Source of the DNA: CAWGXG01 sp963826505
GTDB taxonomy: Bacteria > Chloroflexota > Anaerolineae > Aggregatilineales > Aggregatilineaceae
Direction: 5' to 3'
Assembly (NCBI GenBank): GCA_963826505.1
Contig: CAWGXG010000008.1
Location: 1,240,001-1,304,000, forward strand
Length of the DNA stretch: 64,000 nucleotides
The number at the start of each line of letters is the position of its first letter. The first letter of the stretch is position 1. Of this stretch, positions 51,876 to 60,667 are shown in pieces. Under the pieces are notes generated by a model. That model was not told the origin of the DNA, did no database searches, and saw only the letters and a program-made list of their open reading frames with translations. The translations under genes were made by a program, and so were the position numbers.

Positions 51876-52445
51876 ATGGAAAATTCGGCATCTCAGACTT
51901 CGCTCAATTCCGCGCTGGAAGCGGTGAATACCAGCATCATCGAAGGGCTGGGCCAGTTGGCGAGCTATTTCGGCTTCACCAAGGTCATGGGCCAGCTTTT
52001 CGCCGCGCTGATGCTCAGCCCCGACCCCCTGAGCCTTGATGATCTCATGCTGCGTCTGGGCATCTCTAAGGCCAGCGTCAGCACGAATATGCGCACGCTG
52101 GAGCACATGGGCATCGTGCGCGAAGTCTGGGTGCGGGATGATCGCCGCAAATATTACCGCGCTGAGCAAGACTTCTGGCGCATCTTGACCAACATCCTGA
52201 GCAACCGCGAGCTGAACGATGTCAACCAGGCCCTGCACATTCTGGAAGACAACGCGCGCGATTTGCAGACCGCCATCCCGGAGATGGACGAAGGTGATCG
52301 CCGTATCGCGGAACATTACATTGAACGCCTGGATCAGCTTCAGGAATTTTTCCGGCTGGCGCAGCTTCTGTTGATGTCGTTGATCGACCATGCGCGCACC
52401 GAACAAGACCTCACCAACGATATCAAACGCGTGGACGTAGAATGA
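51876..52445 (+). CDS. GbsR/MarR-family transcriptional regulator
   Basis: 189 residues. A winged helix-turn-helix (about 45-110) with LSLDDLMLRLGISKASVSTNMRTLEHMGIV and the wing VWVRDDRRKYYRAE, followed by a helical C-terminal part (about 110-185) for dimer formation. GbsR proteins sense small solutes such as choline. Its target is unknown. The polyprenyl synthase gene starts 219 bases downstream and has a palindrome at its promoter. No clear ribosome site; ATG 51876 is chosen as the first in-frame ATG near the helix-turn-helix domain. Confidence 0.82.
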   Translation: MENSASQTSLNSALEAVNTSIIEGLGQLASYFGFTKVMGQLFAALMLSPDPLSLDDLMLRLGISKASVSTNMRTLEHMGIVREVWVRDDRRKYYRAEQDFWRILTNILSNRELNDVNQALHILEDNARDLQTAIPEMDEGDRRIAEHYIERLDQLQEFFRLAQLLLMSLIDHARTEQDLTNDIKRVDVE

Positions 52446-52508
52446 TGCGCAACGCGCGCCGCGCGTCCACGGCACGCAATAGTCGGTGTGGCGTCAAATG
52501 CATGGGGA

Positions 52509-52517
52509 TGTTATAAT
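52509..52517 (+). promoter_or_regulatory. Extended -10 promoter TGTTATAAT for the polyprenyl synthase
   Basis: Perfect extended -10. The transcript is expected to start near 52524, within the palindrome at 52518-52539. Confidence 0.6.
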
Positions 52518-52539
52518 TCTTTTAGAAAGTTCTGAAAGA
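52518..52539. promoter_or_regulatory. Palindromic candidate operator
   Basis: Half-sites TCTTTTAGAA and TTCTGAAAGA, separated by AG, match as an inverted repeat at nine of ten positions. It begins right after the -10 box. The regulator gene upstream is a plausible binder. Confidence 0.5.
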
Positions 52540-52663
52540 CACAAGCCGAATCGCAAATGGCGACTTTGACAGCTTCGGGAATCCATTTGCCCAATCGTTG
52601 AACCGTCCCATTGACGTGATCGCACGCGCTCGCGCGTGGCGGCAGGCTGGTACGCGAGGCATC

Positions 52664-53596
52664 ATGGCTACAAACTCCACTCTCAATGCTGTTGAAGAAC
52701 TGCTGCTTTCCGTGACGGCGAGTTCCGTCCCGCTGCTCAGCGAGACGAGCGCGCACATTTTGTCGGCGGGCGGCAAACGCCTGCGCCCGCGACTGGTGCT
52801 GCTGGCTCATGAGGCCGTTGGGGGCACCGACACCGCCTATGTCATCCCGCTGGCCGCGGCCGTCGAGATTATCCACACCGCTACGCTCGTGCATGACGAC
52901 ATCAACGATCACGGCACACTGCGCCGGGGTCGTGAAACCGTCAATTCGCGCTGGGGTGGGACGTTTGCGCTGCTGACCGGCGATTATATGTTCACGAAGA
53001 CTTACGAGATCATGGCCCCCTACCCTGCCGAGTTGAATCGGATTCTCGCGCAAGCGGCCATCCAACTTGTAGAAGGTGAAACCCTTCAAATTCACGCCTC
53101 TCGTCAGGGATCGCTGGACCGCGACACGTATCTCGAGATCATTACCAAGAAGACCGCCGCGCTGTTCATCGCCTGCGTCGAGTTGGGCGCGCTGGCCGTG
53201 CATGCCCCGCAGCCCTGGATCGATGCGCTTGGACTTTACGCGCGCAATCTGGGTCTGGCCTTCCAGATTACCGATGACCTGCTCGATCTGATCGCCGATC
53301 CCCAACAGATCGGCAAGAATGCAGGCATCGACCGCGCGCAGGGACGCGGCATCGCCGCCGTGCGCGAGGGTGGCAACGGTCCAGCCGTGGGCGTCGCCAC
53401 CGTGGATACCGCCCCGGCTCCCCTCAGCGAAGATATTCTTGGCGAGCAGACGCTGGCCGCCGCGATCATGAAGGGGCGTGAGAAAGCCGCCGAACTGATC
53501 GACGAGGCACTGGCTAGCCTTGACAAGCTGCCTCCGTCGCGAGCACGGGATGAACTGGCCGCATTAGCACATCAGGTCCTTGAACGCGATCACTAA
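52664..53596 (+). CDS. Polyprenyl synthetase (isoprenyl diphosphate synthase family)
   Basis: 310 residues. Extends allylic diphosphates with isopentenyl diphosphate. The first Asp-rich motif is in LVHDDINDHGTLRRGRETVN, the Lys/Arg region is GGKRLRPRLVLL, and the second Asp-rich motif is in FQITDDLLDLIAD. Chain length cannot be set from these motifs alone. A loop of low conservation (about 240-265) lies before the C-terminal helices. Start ATG 52664; the longer frame from 52598 runs into the leader. Works with the mevalonate and UbiA-type genes at 13-15 kb. Confidence 0.92.
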   Translation: MATNSTLNAVEELLLSVTASSVPLLSETSAHILSAGGKRLRPRLVLLAHEAVGGTDTAYVIPLAAAVEIIHTATLVHDDINDHGTLRRGRETVNSRWGGTFALLTGDYMFTKTYEIMAPYPAELNRILAQAAIQLVEGETLQIHASRQGSLDRDTYLEIITKKTAALFIACVELGALAVHAPQPWIDALGLYARNLGLAFQITDDLLDLIADPQQIGKNAGIDRAQGRGIAAVREGGNGPAVGVATVDTAPAPLSEDILGEQTLAAAIMKGREKAAELIDEALASLDKLPPSRARDELAALAHQVLERDH

Positions 53597-53616
53597 TCTG
53601 GAGCTGGCATTCGAAT

Positions 53617-54087
53617 ATGTATAATCACGAGCCGGAGGGTTACGACTGCCCGTTCTGTGAGATCGCGTCCCGGCTGGAAAATCCTCGTACCCGGCACGAC
53701 GACCTCATCTTTCACGATGACCGCGTGACAGCCTTCATCAACATCGCGCGCTGGCCGAATAACCCGGGCAACGCGATCGTGATCCCTAACGCCCATTTCG
53801 AGAATATCTACGATCTGCCCCTGGAATATGCCACGGCCATCCACGATCTGGCGCGCGCAATTGCCCTGGCCATGAAGTCGACCTATCCCTGTGACGGCAT
53901 TTCAACGCGCCAGCACAACGAGCCCGCCGGGAACCAGGACGTCTGGCACTACCATCTGCACGTCTTCCCGCGCTACCTTAACGACCAGTTCTACTTCACA
54001 TCACCCCAGCCCGCCGACCCCGCCGAACGTGCCACTTACGCTCGCTTGCTGCGCAATGCCCTGCACGATTGGCTGCCTGCCCGTTGA
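53617..54087 (+). CDS. HIT-family nucleotide hydrolase
   Basis: 156 residues. A CPFC pair (about 11-14) probably holds zinc. HIT motif WHYHLHVFPRY (about 108-118) gives the catalytic His of a dinucleoside or nucleotidyl hydrolase, likely of the Ap4A or histidine triad class. RWPNNPGNAIVIPNAHFENIYDLP is a typical substrate-cleft segment. 20 bases after the polyprenyl synthase and just before obg. Confidence 0.9.
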   Translation: MYNHEPEGYDCPFCEIASRLENPRTRHDDLIFHDDRVTAFINIARWPNNPGNAIVIPNAHFENIYDLPLEYATAIHDLARAIALAMKSTYPCDGISTRQHNEPAGNQDVWHYHLHVFPRYLNDQFYFTSPQPADPAERATYARLLRNALHDWLPAR

Positions 54088-54159
54088 TCACGCTGAAACA
54101 TGGCAGCAGCGGGCAAACGCCGTTTGACGCTCCCTCCCAGGCGCGCTAAACTCCACGCT

Positions 54160-55422
54160 ATGAGCTACGATGAAGCAACAATCACAGTACGCAGCGGCGA
54201 TGGTGGCAACGGTATGATCACCTTCCGCCGAGAGAAGTACGTTCCGCGCGGCGGTCCTTCCGGCGGTGATGGCGGCAGGGGTGGCGATGTCTTCATCGTC
54301 GTCAAGCCAACTCTTAACACGTTGATCGCGTTCACGCATCAGACAAATTTCCGGGCCGAAAACGGCGCGCCCGGCGGGTCGAGCAATCGAACGGGCCACA
54401 GCGCGCCCGATCTGTTGATCGAAGTCCCGCCTGGCACTGTCGTGCGCGATACCAAAACCGGCGCTCTGATCGCCGATCTGGTCGACCCCGACCAGCGCGT
54501 CCTTGTGGCGCACGGCGGACGCGGTGGCCGTGGAAACGCGCGTTTTGCCTCGTCTACCAACCAGGCGCCGCGCATCGCCGAAAAAGGCGAGCCAGGCGAA
54601 GACCGCTCCCTCACCCTGGAGCTTAAATTGCTGGCCGATGTGGGCCTGGTGGGCGTACCGAATGCGGGCAAATCAACCCTGCTGTCGGTCATCAGCAACG
54701 CGCGCCCCAAAATCGCGCCCTACCCGTTTACGACGCTCCAACCCAACCTGGGCGTAGTTGTGCTAGACGATCGCGACGTGGTCTTCGCGGATATTCCCGG
54801 CTTGATCGAAGGGGCGCACGCGGGCGCGGGCCTCGGTCATGACTTCTTGCGCCACATCCAGCGCACCCGCGTCTTGATCCATCTGCTCGACGGCGCGGCA
54901 CCTGACCCGATCGCGGATTTTCACCAGATCAACACGGAGCTGTCCCTCTTTGACGACCGGTTGGCCGACAAACCGCAGATCATCGTGCTGAACAAGATCG
55001 ATCTGCCCGAAGCCCAGGCCGCCTGGCCGAAGATCCGCGCGGCGCTGGCCGCGCTGGGCCACGATTCGTATGCTATGTCAGGCGCCACGCACCAGAATGT
55101 GCATGAAGTGGTCGGCCACGCGATCCAGGCCCTCGACCTGCTGCCCGACGAAGAACCTGCCGTCGATGAACTTCCGCTGTACAGCATGCAAGAAGACCCG
55201 CTGGCTTTCACCGTCACGCGTGAAGGATCGGGCGAATTCCGCGTCGCGGGCAAGCGCATTGAGCGCGCCGTCGCCATGACCTACTGGGATTATGACCAGG
55301 CGGTCACGCGCTTCCAGCGCATTCTAGAATCGATGGGTGTCACCGCCGCCTTATTGAAAGCGGGAGTCCAAACCGGCGACACAGTCTTTATCGGCGATAT
55401 GGAATTGGAATGGGGCGAGTAG
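54160..55422 (+). CDS. obg: Obg-family GTPase
   Basis: 420 residues. A Gly-rich Obg fold (about 1-155, EATITVRSGDGGNGMITF then REKYVPRGGPSGGDGGRGG), a GTPase domain (G1 GVPNAGKSTLL, G3 DIPGL, G4 NKID) and a C-terminal OCT domain ending in DMELEWGE. Works in 50S subunit assembly and in stress and growth control. Start ATG 54160 matches the usual short N-terminus; ATG 54100 would add twenty residues. nadD follows, the common obg-nadD neighbourhood. Confidence 0.96.
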   Translation: MSYDEATITVRSGDGGNGMITFRREKYVPRGGPSGGDGGRGGDVFIVVKPTLNTLIAFTHQTNFRAENGAPGGSSNRTGHSAPDLLIEVPPGTVVRDTKTGALIADLVDPDQRVLVAHGGRGGRGNARFASSTNQAPRIAEKGEPGEDRSLTLELKLLADVGLVGVPNAGKSTLLSVISNARPKIAPYPFTTLQPNLGVVVLDDRDVVFADIPGLIEGAHAGAGLGHDFLRHIQRTRVLIHLLDGAAPDPIADFHQINTELSLFDDRLADKPQIIVLNKIDLPEAQAAWPKIRAALAALGHDSYAMSGATHQNVHEVVGHAIQALDLLPDEEPAVDELPLYSMQEDPLAFTVTREGSGEFRVAGKRIERAVAMTYWDYDQAVTRFQRILESMGVTAALLKAGVQTGDTVFIGDMELEWGE

Positions 55423-55456
55423 TTCTCGCCTCAGATCCCTACCCCGCCACCCTGCG

Positions 55457-56110
55457 ATGAATGCGCTTCCCCTTCCACCGGACTCTTCCACCGCCGCGCC
55501 GCGCCTGGGTATCTATGGCGGCACATTCGATCCGCCCCATCTGGGGCACCTCATCCTGGCCGAGACGGCCGCCGACGCGCTCGGTTTGGCGCGCGTGCTG
55601 TTCGTGCCCGCCGCTATGCCGCCTCACAAGGACTCCGACAACGTGCGTGCTGCGGTTGATCACCGCGTGGCGATGGTGGCGGCGGCCATCGCGGACAATC
55701 CGCGTTTCGAGCTCTCCCGCGTGGACGTGGACCGCCCCGGCCCACATTACAGCGTGGATATGCTGCGCCTGCTACACGCCGCGCGTCCCGGCACGGAATT
55801 CGTGTTTCTGATTGGTGCGGACGCACTGCGTGATCTTCCGCGTTGGTCGCGCCCAGCCGAATTACTTACATTGGCCCGGCTGGGCGTGATGCGCCGGCCC
55901 GGTGTTGCGACCGATCTGGACGCGTTGGAACGCACAATTCCCGGGCTGCACGCGCGCCTGGATTGGATCGACGCGCCGCAAATCGACATCGCCGCCAGCG
56001 ATCTGGCGCGGCGCATTGCACGCGGGTACAGTGTGCGCTACCAGTTGCCTGACGCCGTGCGCGCCTATATTCTTGAACACGCTCTGTACAGGGACAGGGA
56101 AATGCCATGA
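55457..56110 (+). CDS. nadD: Nicotinate-nucleotide adenylyltransferase
   Basis: Makes deamido-NAD from nicotinate mononucleotide and ATP. 217 residues. Motifs are GIYGGTFDPPHLGHLILAE (nucleotidyltransferase HxGH region), FVPAAMPPHK and the C-terminal ISASDLA/ARGYS-like region (IAASDLARRIARGYSVRYQLP). It is 34 bases after obg. The stop overlaps the ATG of the next gene by four bases (ATGA). Confidence 0.95.
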   Translation: MNALPLPPDSSTAAPRLGIYGGTFDPPHLGHLILAETAADALGLARVLFVPAAMPPHKDSDNVRAAVDHRVAMVAAAIADNPRFELSRVDVDRPGPHYSVDMLRLLHAARPGTEFVFLIGADALRDLPRWSRPAELLTLARLGVMRRPGVATDLDALERTIPGLHARLDWIDAPQIDIAASDLARRIARGYSVRYQLPDAVRAYILEHALYRDREMP

Positions 56111-57891
56111 ATCGTATGCACCAGCACCGCCTGGCCGCAATCACGCTTGTGCTTTTGGCTGTCGTCACGACCGCTATGCTGCTGTCGCTGACCGGATCAT
56201 CGGCGGCGTACCAGGGCGGCCCCGCCGCATCGCCTACACTGCCCGCGCCAACACTGATCCCCCCGACGTCGTTGCCCGCGCTGGCCCCCACACCGTTCCA
56301 ACCGCCGACCGAATCTGCGCTGGCGACGATCCAGCAGAGCCATGTGCTGCGCGTCGGCACGCTTTACAACGCGTACCCGTTCGTGTGGCTGGACGAGCGT
56401 GGTAATGTGTCCGGCTATGAAGCCGATATCCTGCGCGCCATCGCGATCGAACTCGGGATCGAGGTCGATTTCGTACAGGTCACGCGCCACAATGCTGATG
56501 ACCTGCTGCTCAGCCAGCACGTCGACTTGCTCATCGGCCAGCAGGTTCACACCCGCGATCGCGAAACGCTGCTCGACTTCACCGCGCCCTATTACGTCAA
56601 CGCCGAGCGCATGGTCGTGCGCACCGACGCGGCGTATATGACGCTGCAAGACCTCGCGGGCCACCCCATCGCCGTGGAGATCGGCAGCCGCAGCGAGCAC
56701 GCCCTGCGCACGTGGAATGCCAGCACTGGAACCGCCTTCGACATCCGGACTTATTTCACAGAAAGCGACGCCCTGGACGCGCTCGCCAACGGTGAGGTCG
56801 AAGGCATGTTGGGCGAGCTGGATAGCTTGGGCCGTGCGGGTCGCCAGCAGATGCGTCTGATCGATGCGCCAGTGCTTGACGAATATTACGCGATTGCTCT
56901 GCGCCGTTGGGATGTCAACCTGCGCAACCTGCTCACACGTTCCTTGCAGCGGCTGAAGGCCAGCGGGCGCCTGGACCAGATATTCGATGCGTGGTTCCCT
57001 GGTGAATCCATCGACTTCACGACGCTCGTCCCGGTCTACGACCTGCTGTCCGCGGACACGCGCGGCGTGGACGACTTCCCAACTGACATCCCCATGCCCG
57101 CCGCTCCGGTTGGGCAGCGTATCCAGAACGGCCAATCGCTGCGTGTGGCGGGCGTCATGCTCCCCGGCGAAGAAGCCCCCGCTCAGGTGCGCATCACGAA
57201 CACCTTTAACCAGGCCTTGCTGGAAGAAATGACCCGGCGCTGGGGCGTTGCGTTGGAATACATCCCCAACTCGACCTCGAATGCCGCTGGGATGGTGGCG
57301 TCTGGTATGGCCGATCTGGCCGCGGGCGTCAGCCCGCGTTGGGACGGGGCCGATATGGTCGATTACGCCCAACCCTACTTGCGGCACGGCGACCGATTGA
57401 TGGTGCCGGTCGCGTCCAGCATCACGACCGGCTTCGGCGATATGCTCGGCACCGGCTGGACGATCGGCTACATCGCCGACACGCCCTCCAATGCGGACGA
57501 TATCAAGAAGTACGCCGGATTGCTGGGAGTCGGCCAGAACATCCGCGAGCCGTTTGCCATTCAGCGTGAACAAGACGCCATCTACGTCATGACCGTGCAA
57601 AACAACGTCAGCGCGATTTTCGGCGACAACCTGCGTCTGGCCGCACTGCAACGCGAAGAGAATGCCACCGATGTGAAAATTCTGCCTTTACCCTACGGTG
57701 ACGACATCCCGCTCACGTTTGCCGTGCCACGCAATGACGCCGACTTCCGTTCGTTGGTCACGGAGACGCTGCAAGACATGGCTAAAGACGGTACCTTTCA
57801 GCAGTTGTGGAATACGTATTTCGGCATGGGTGATCCGCCGCCGATTCCTTACTGGGCACCTACCAGCCCGGACGCAGCGCCGCAAGGCTGA
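56107..57891 (+). CDS. Solute-binding protein with two tandem family 3 domains
   Basis: 594 residues. Signal or anchor (about 8-30), a Pro/Thr linker, then two periplasmic-binding-protein family 3 modules in one chain. The first (about 75-310) begins HVLRVGTLYNAYPFVWLDERGNVSGYEADI and ends LDQIFDAWF; the second (about 335-580) has LRVAGVMLPGEE and later FQQLWNTYF. Family 3 modules normally serve polar amino acids. No permease is linked. It overlaps the nadD stop, so it is translated from the same message. Confidence 0.85.
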   Translation: MNRMHQHRLAAITLVLLAVVTTAMLLSLTGSSAAYQGGPAASPTLPAPTLIPPTSLPALAPTPFQPPTESALATIQQSHVLRVGTLYNAYPFVWLDERGNVSGYEADILRAIAIELGIEVDFVQVTRHNADDLLLSQHVDLLIGQQVHTRDRETLLDFTAPYYVNAERMVVRTDAAYMTLQDLAGHPIAVEIGSRSEHALRTWNASTGTAFDIRTYFTESDALDALANGEVEGMLGELDSLGRAGRQQMRLIDAPVLDEYYAIALRRWDVNLRNLLTRSLQRLKASGRLDQIFDAWFPGESIDFTTLVPVYDLLSADTRGVDDFPTDIPMPAAPVGQRIQNGQSLRVAGVMLPGEEAPAQVRITNTFNQALLEEMTRRWGVALEYIPNSTSNAAGMVASGMADLAAGVSPRWDGADMVDYAQPYLRHGDRLMVPVASSITTGFGDMLGTGWTIGYIADTPSNADDIKKYAGLLGVGQNIREPFAIQREQDAIYVMTVQNNVSAIFGDNLRLAALQREENATDVKILPLPYGDDIPLTFAVPRNDADFRSLVTETLQDMAKDGTFQQLWNTYFGMGDPPPIPYWAPTSPDAAPQG

Positions 57892-57919
57892 CTACTCGGC
57901 CTACGTGTGCAAACACAAC

Positions 57920-57954
57920 GGAAAGTCACAGATGGGGCGAATCTATGACTCTCC
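57920..57954 (-). terminator. Fourteen-pair hairpin after the P-type ATPase
   Basis: On the minus strand, 14 pairs (two G-U) around a seven-base loop, then GTTGTGTTTG. On the plus strand the two G-U positions become mismatches, so it is best formed in the ATPase transcript. Confidence 0.65.
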
Positions 57955-57981
57955 GCACTTGTTTCGCTGTGATTTGAAATG

Positions 57982-60606
57982 CTACCCCTGCTGCTTACTC
58001 TTGCGTTTGAGTTCTTCCAGCATCCAGTCATCCGACAGATCGACGACCGCATCCACGTGCAGGAATCGCTCAAACACCTGTTGTCGCCAGATCACGCGCA
58101 GTACCAGCATGCACACGATCGCCGTCCCCGCTGTGATCGCATAATCCATCGCGCTCAGCGGCAGGATCTCGAAAAAGCGCCGCAGTCCTGGCACGAGCAT
58201 CACCACCGCAAAAATGATCCCCAGAATCGCGGCCATAATCGTTGGGCGCGTGTCGCCGCTGTATTTGTCGCCCGCCACGAACCACATAGTCGGCGGCTCC
58301 ACAAACAAGACCAGCAGAAGGCCGATCATCATCGAATATACCGTCAGCACCGACTGGGAAAACAACACCGCGACCTCGTAGACAAACTGGTCGTGCGTAT
58401 AGATTTCGTAGTCAATGCCCGCATAGGTCTGGAACGAGGCGATATCGCCCTTCAATACCGGGATGCTGCGCCCCATGTTGACGATGGAATGGAAGGTGCC
58501 CACGTACAGCAGGAATCCGAAAAAGAAAGTCACGATCCCTGCCGGGAATGCGAAATGCAGTACGGACACGATCAGTCCGTGCCTGGACGGTTCGGGACGT
58601 GCCCACACTGCCAGGAAAAAGATCGGAATGCCGATCGTCAGCAGCGCCACCAGTGAAATGTGTTTGGGGATGTAGGGAAACCCGACCCCCACCATCGACG
58701 CGGCAAAAATCATCAACACCAACTGCACGCCGCGCGCGAGAAACAGCCGCAAAATATCCCGCATCCCGGCGGCGATGCGCTGCCCTTCCAGGAACGCAGG
58801 CGGCAAGGCTCCGAACAAATCGTTCAGCAGCACCATATCCGCGACAGCGCGCGTCGCGCTGCTGCCACTTTGCATGGCAATTCCGAGGTCCGCCTTCTTG
58901 AGCGACAGCACGTCGTTCACGCCGTCGCCGACCATTGCCACGTAATAGCCGCGCTGCTTGAGCGCCTCGACCAGTTTTTCTTTCTGTGCCGGTTGGATAC
59001 GCCCGAAAATGCTGATCTCATCGGCCACGGTTGCAAATTGCGCGTCATCCAGACCCAACAATTCCGGCCCGGAAATCACCTTGAGATCGCCCGGCAAACC
59101 GGCTTGCCGCGCCAGCGCAGCAACCGTGTTCGGGTTGTCGCCGGAGATGACCTTCAGCGCAATCCCCGCCTGCGCGAATCCTTCCAACGTGGCGCGGGCA
59201 TCCGGGCGCAGCTCGTCGTGAAACGCCACCAGCCCCACCGGCTTCAGCGGCGGCAGCACCGGCTGGCGCTTGCTGTCGTGCAAATACAGCGCCTCATCGC
59301 TGGCCGCCAACAGCAGCACGCGCAGCCCGGATTCGGTCCACACGATCATACGCCGTTCAACGTCCGCTTGCGCGCCGAGGTACGGCGCCAGCATTTCCGG
59401 CGCGCCCAGTACATACGTCCCGCTGCGCCCTGTGTCGCTGAATGACAGGGCGCTCCATTTGCGCTCGGACGAGAACGGAACTTCGTCCAGCGTACGTCGT
59501 TTCTGCCCCGGTAAAGCCGCGGCCAGCGCTTCGCTGGTCCGGTTTGCCGTGGACGCGCTCGCCGCGAAATCTCCCAACACCGCCGCCAGATCGTCTCGGC
59601 TGAGATCGCCCAGCGGCATCAGATCGTGAAACACAATCCGGTTGGCGGTCAACGTGCCAGTTTTGTCCATGCACAGCACGCGGACGTTGCTAAGCGACTC
59701 CACCGAATTGGCCTGCTGAATCAGCGCCCCGTGCCCCACAATCCGCACCGCGCCGATCGCATAGGCGACGATCACCATGAAGAACAGTCCGTTTGGCACC
59801 AGCCCCGCGATCACCGTCGCGATCTGCACGCCGCGCATTAACGGGATGTCCGACAAAAACGCCGACACACCGAGCAAGAATCCCAGGAACAGCGCGATCA
59901 GCATCAGCATGCGAATCACAAAATCGATGTCGCGTTGCAGCGGTGTCTTGATCACACGGAAGGTGCGCGCTTCGGCGGCGACTTTATTGGCGAAGCTCTG
60001 CGCCCCGACGCGCCGCGCCACATACAACGCCTGCCCGCTGACGACAAAACTCCCCGACAGCACATGGTCGCCCCTGCTCTTGGGAATGTGGTCGGACTCA
60101 CCGGTCAGCAAGGATTCGTCAATCTCGATTTCGCCTTCGCCGACGATGATCCCGTCAACCACGATCTGATCGCCCGGCCGGGCCAGAACGATATCGCCGC
60201 GCACCAGCTCGGCAGGATCGATCTCGCGTTCCTTCCCCTCGCGGATTACCATCGTCTTGGGACGTGTCACCAACGCGATTTGCTCGAGTTTGCGTTTCGC
60301 GCGCAGTTCCTGGATCACGCCCACGATAATGTTCATCATGATCAGGCTGACGCTGGTCAGGGCCTCGTCCACCCGCCCAATCGCGACCATTACCGTCCCC
60401 AAGGTGAACAGCACGCTGTTGATCAACGTAAACACGTTTTGGCGGAGGATATCGCTCAAGGACCGGCTGTTGGGCAGCCGGAACTCGTTCCCCTCGCCCC
60501 GTTCACGCCGTGTCCGGACCTCCGTCTCGTCCAGTCCATCGATCACGTCCAACGCGTTCAACTTTTGTACCGTGGAGATCATCGACCCGTGTGACGTTGG
60601 CAGCAT
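57982..60606 (-). CDS. P-type cation ATPase, CtpE-like
   Basis: 874 residues with about eight to ten transmembrane helices. Actuator TGES (168-171), phosphorylation motif DKTGTLT (Asp314), the nucleotide domain and the hinge MVGDGVNDVLSLKKADLGIAM are intact, so it should be an active pump. The TM4 ion motif is PNGL (271-274, with Asn272) instead of the PEGL of Ca/Na pumps. The absence of a metal-binding N-terminal domain also argues against a heavy-metal pump. Ion unknown; Ca, Mg or K are possible. GAGGGA before the ATG. Confidence 0.9.
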   Translation of the reverse strand: MLPTSHGSMISTVQKLNALDVIDGLDETEVRTRRERGEGNEFRLPNSRSLSDILRQNVFTLINSVLFTLGTVMVAIGRVDEALTSVSLIMMNIIVGVIQELRAKRKLEQIALVTRPKTMVIREGKEREIDPAELVRGDIVLARPGDQIVVDGIIVGEGEIEIDESLLTGESDHIPKSRGDHVLSGSFVVSGQALYVARRVGAQSFANKVAAEARTFRVIKTPLQRDIDFVIRMLMLIALFLGFLLGVSAFLSDIPLMRGVQIATVIAGLVPNGLFFMVIVAYAIGAVRIVGHGALIQQANSVESLSNVRVLCMDKTGTLTANRIVFHDLMPLGDLSRDDLAAVLGDFAASASTANRTSEALAAALPGQKRRTLDEVPFSSERKWSALSFSDTGRSGTYVLGAPEMLAPYLGAQADVERRMIVWTESGLRVLLLAASDEALYLHDSKRQPVLPPLKPVGLVAFHDELRPDARATLEGFAQAGIALKVISGDNPNTVAALARQAGLPGDLKVISGPELLGLDDAQFATVADEISIFGRIQPAQKEKLVEALKQRGYYVAMVGDGVNDVLSLKKADLGIAMQSGSSATRAVADMVLLNDLFGALPPAFLEGQRIAAGMRDILRLFLARGVQLVLMIFAASMVGVGFPYIPKHISLVALLTIGIPIFFLAVWARPEPSRHGLIVSVLHFAFPAGIVTFFFGFLLYVGTFHSIVNMGRSIPVLKGDIASFQTYAGIDYEIYTHDQFVYEVAVLFSQSVLTVYSMMIGLLLVLFVEPPTMWFVAGDKYSGDTRPTIMAAILGIIFAVVMLVPGLRRFFEILPLSAMDYAITAGTAIVCMLVLRVIWRQQVFERFLHVDAVVDLSDDWMLEELKRKSKQQG

Positions 60607-60667
60607 CAGGTGTTCCCTCGCACAGACTCGTCGCCCACACCGTTTCCCGGTTGGATGCCCCGGAGGA

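Noticed and set aside
52511..53305. 264-codon minus-strand frame over the polyprenyl synthase
   Set aside because: Shadow frame; the plus strand has both Asp-rich motifs of the family.
56197..57651. 484-codon minus-strand frame
   Set aside because: Shadow of the double-domain binding protein; composition is His/Arg/Gln-rich without domains.
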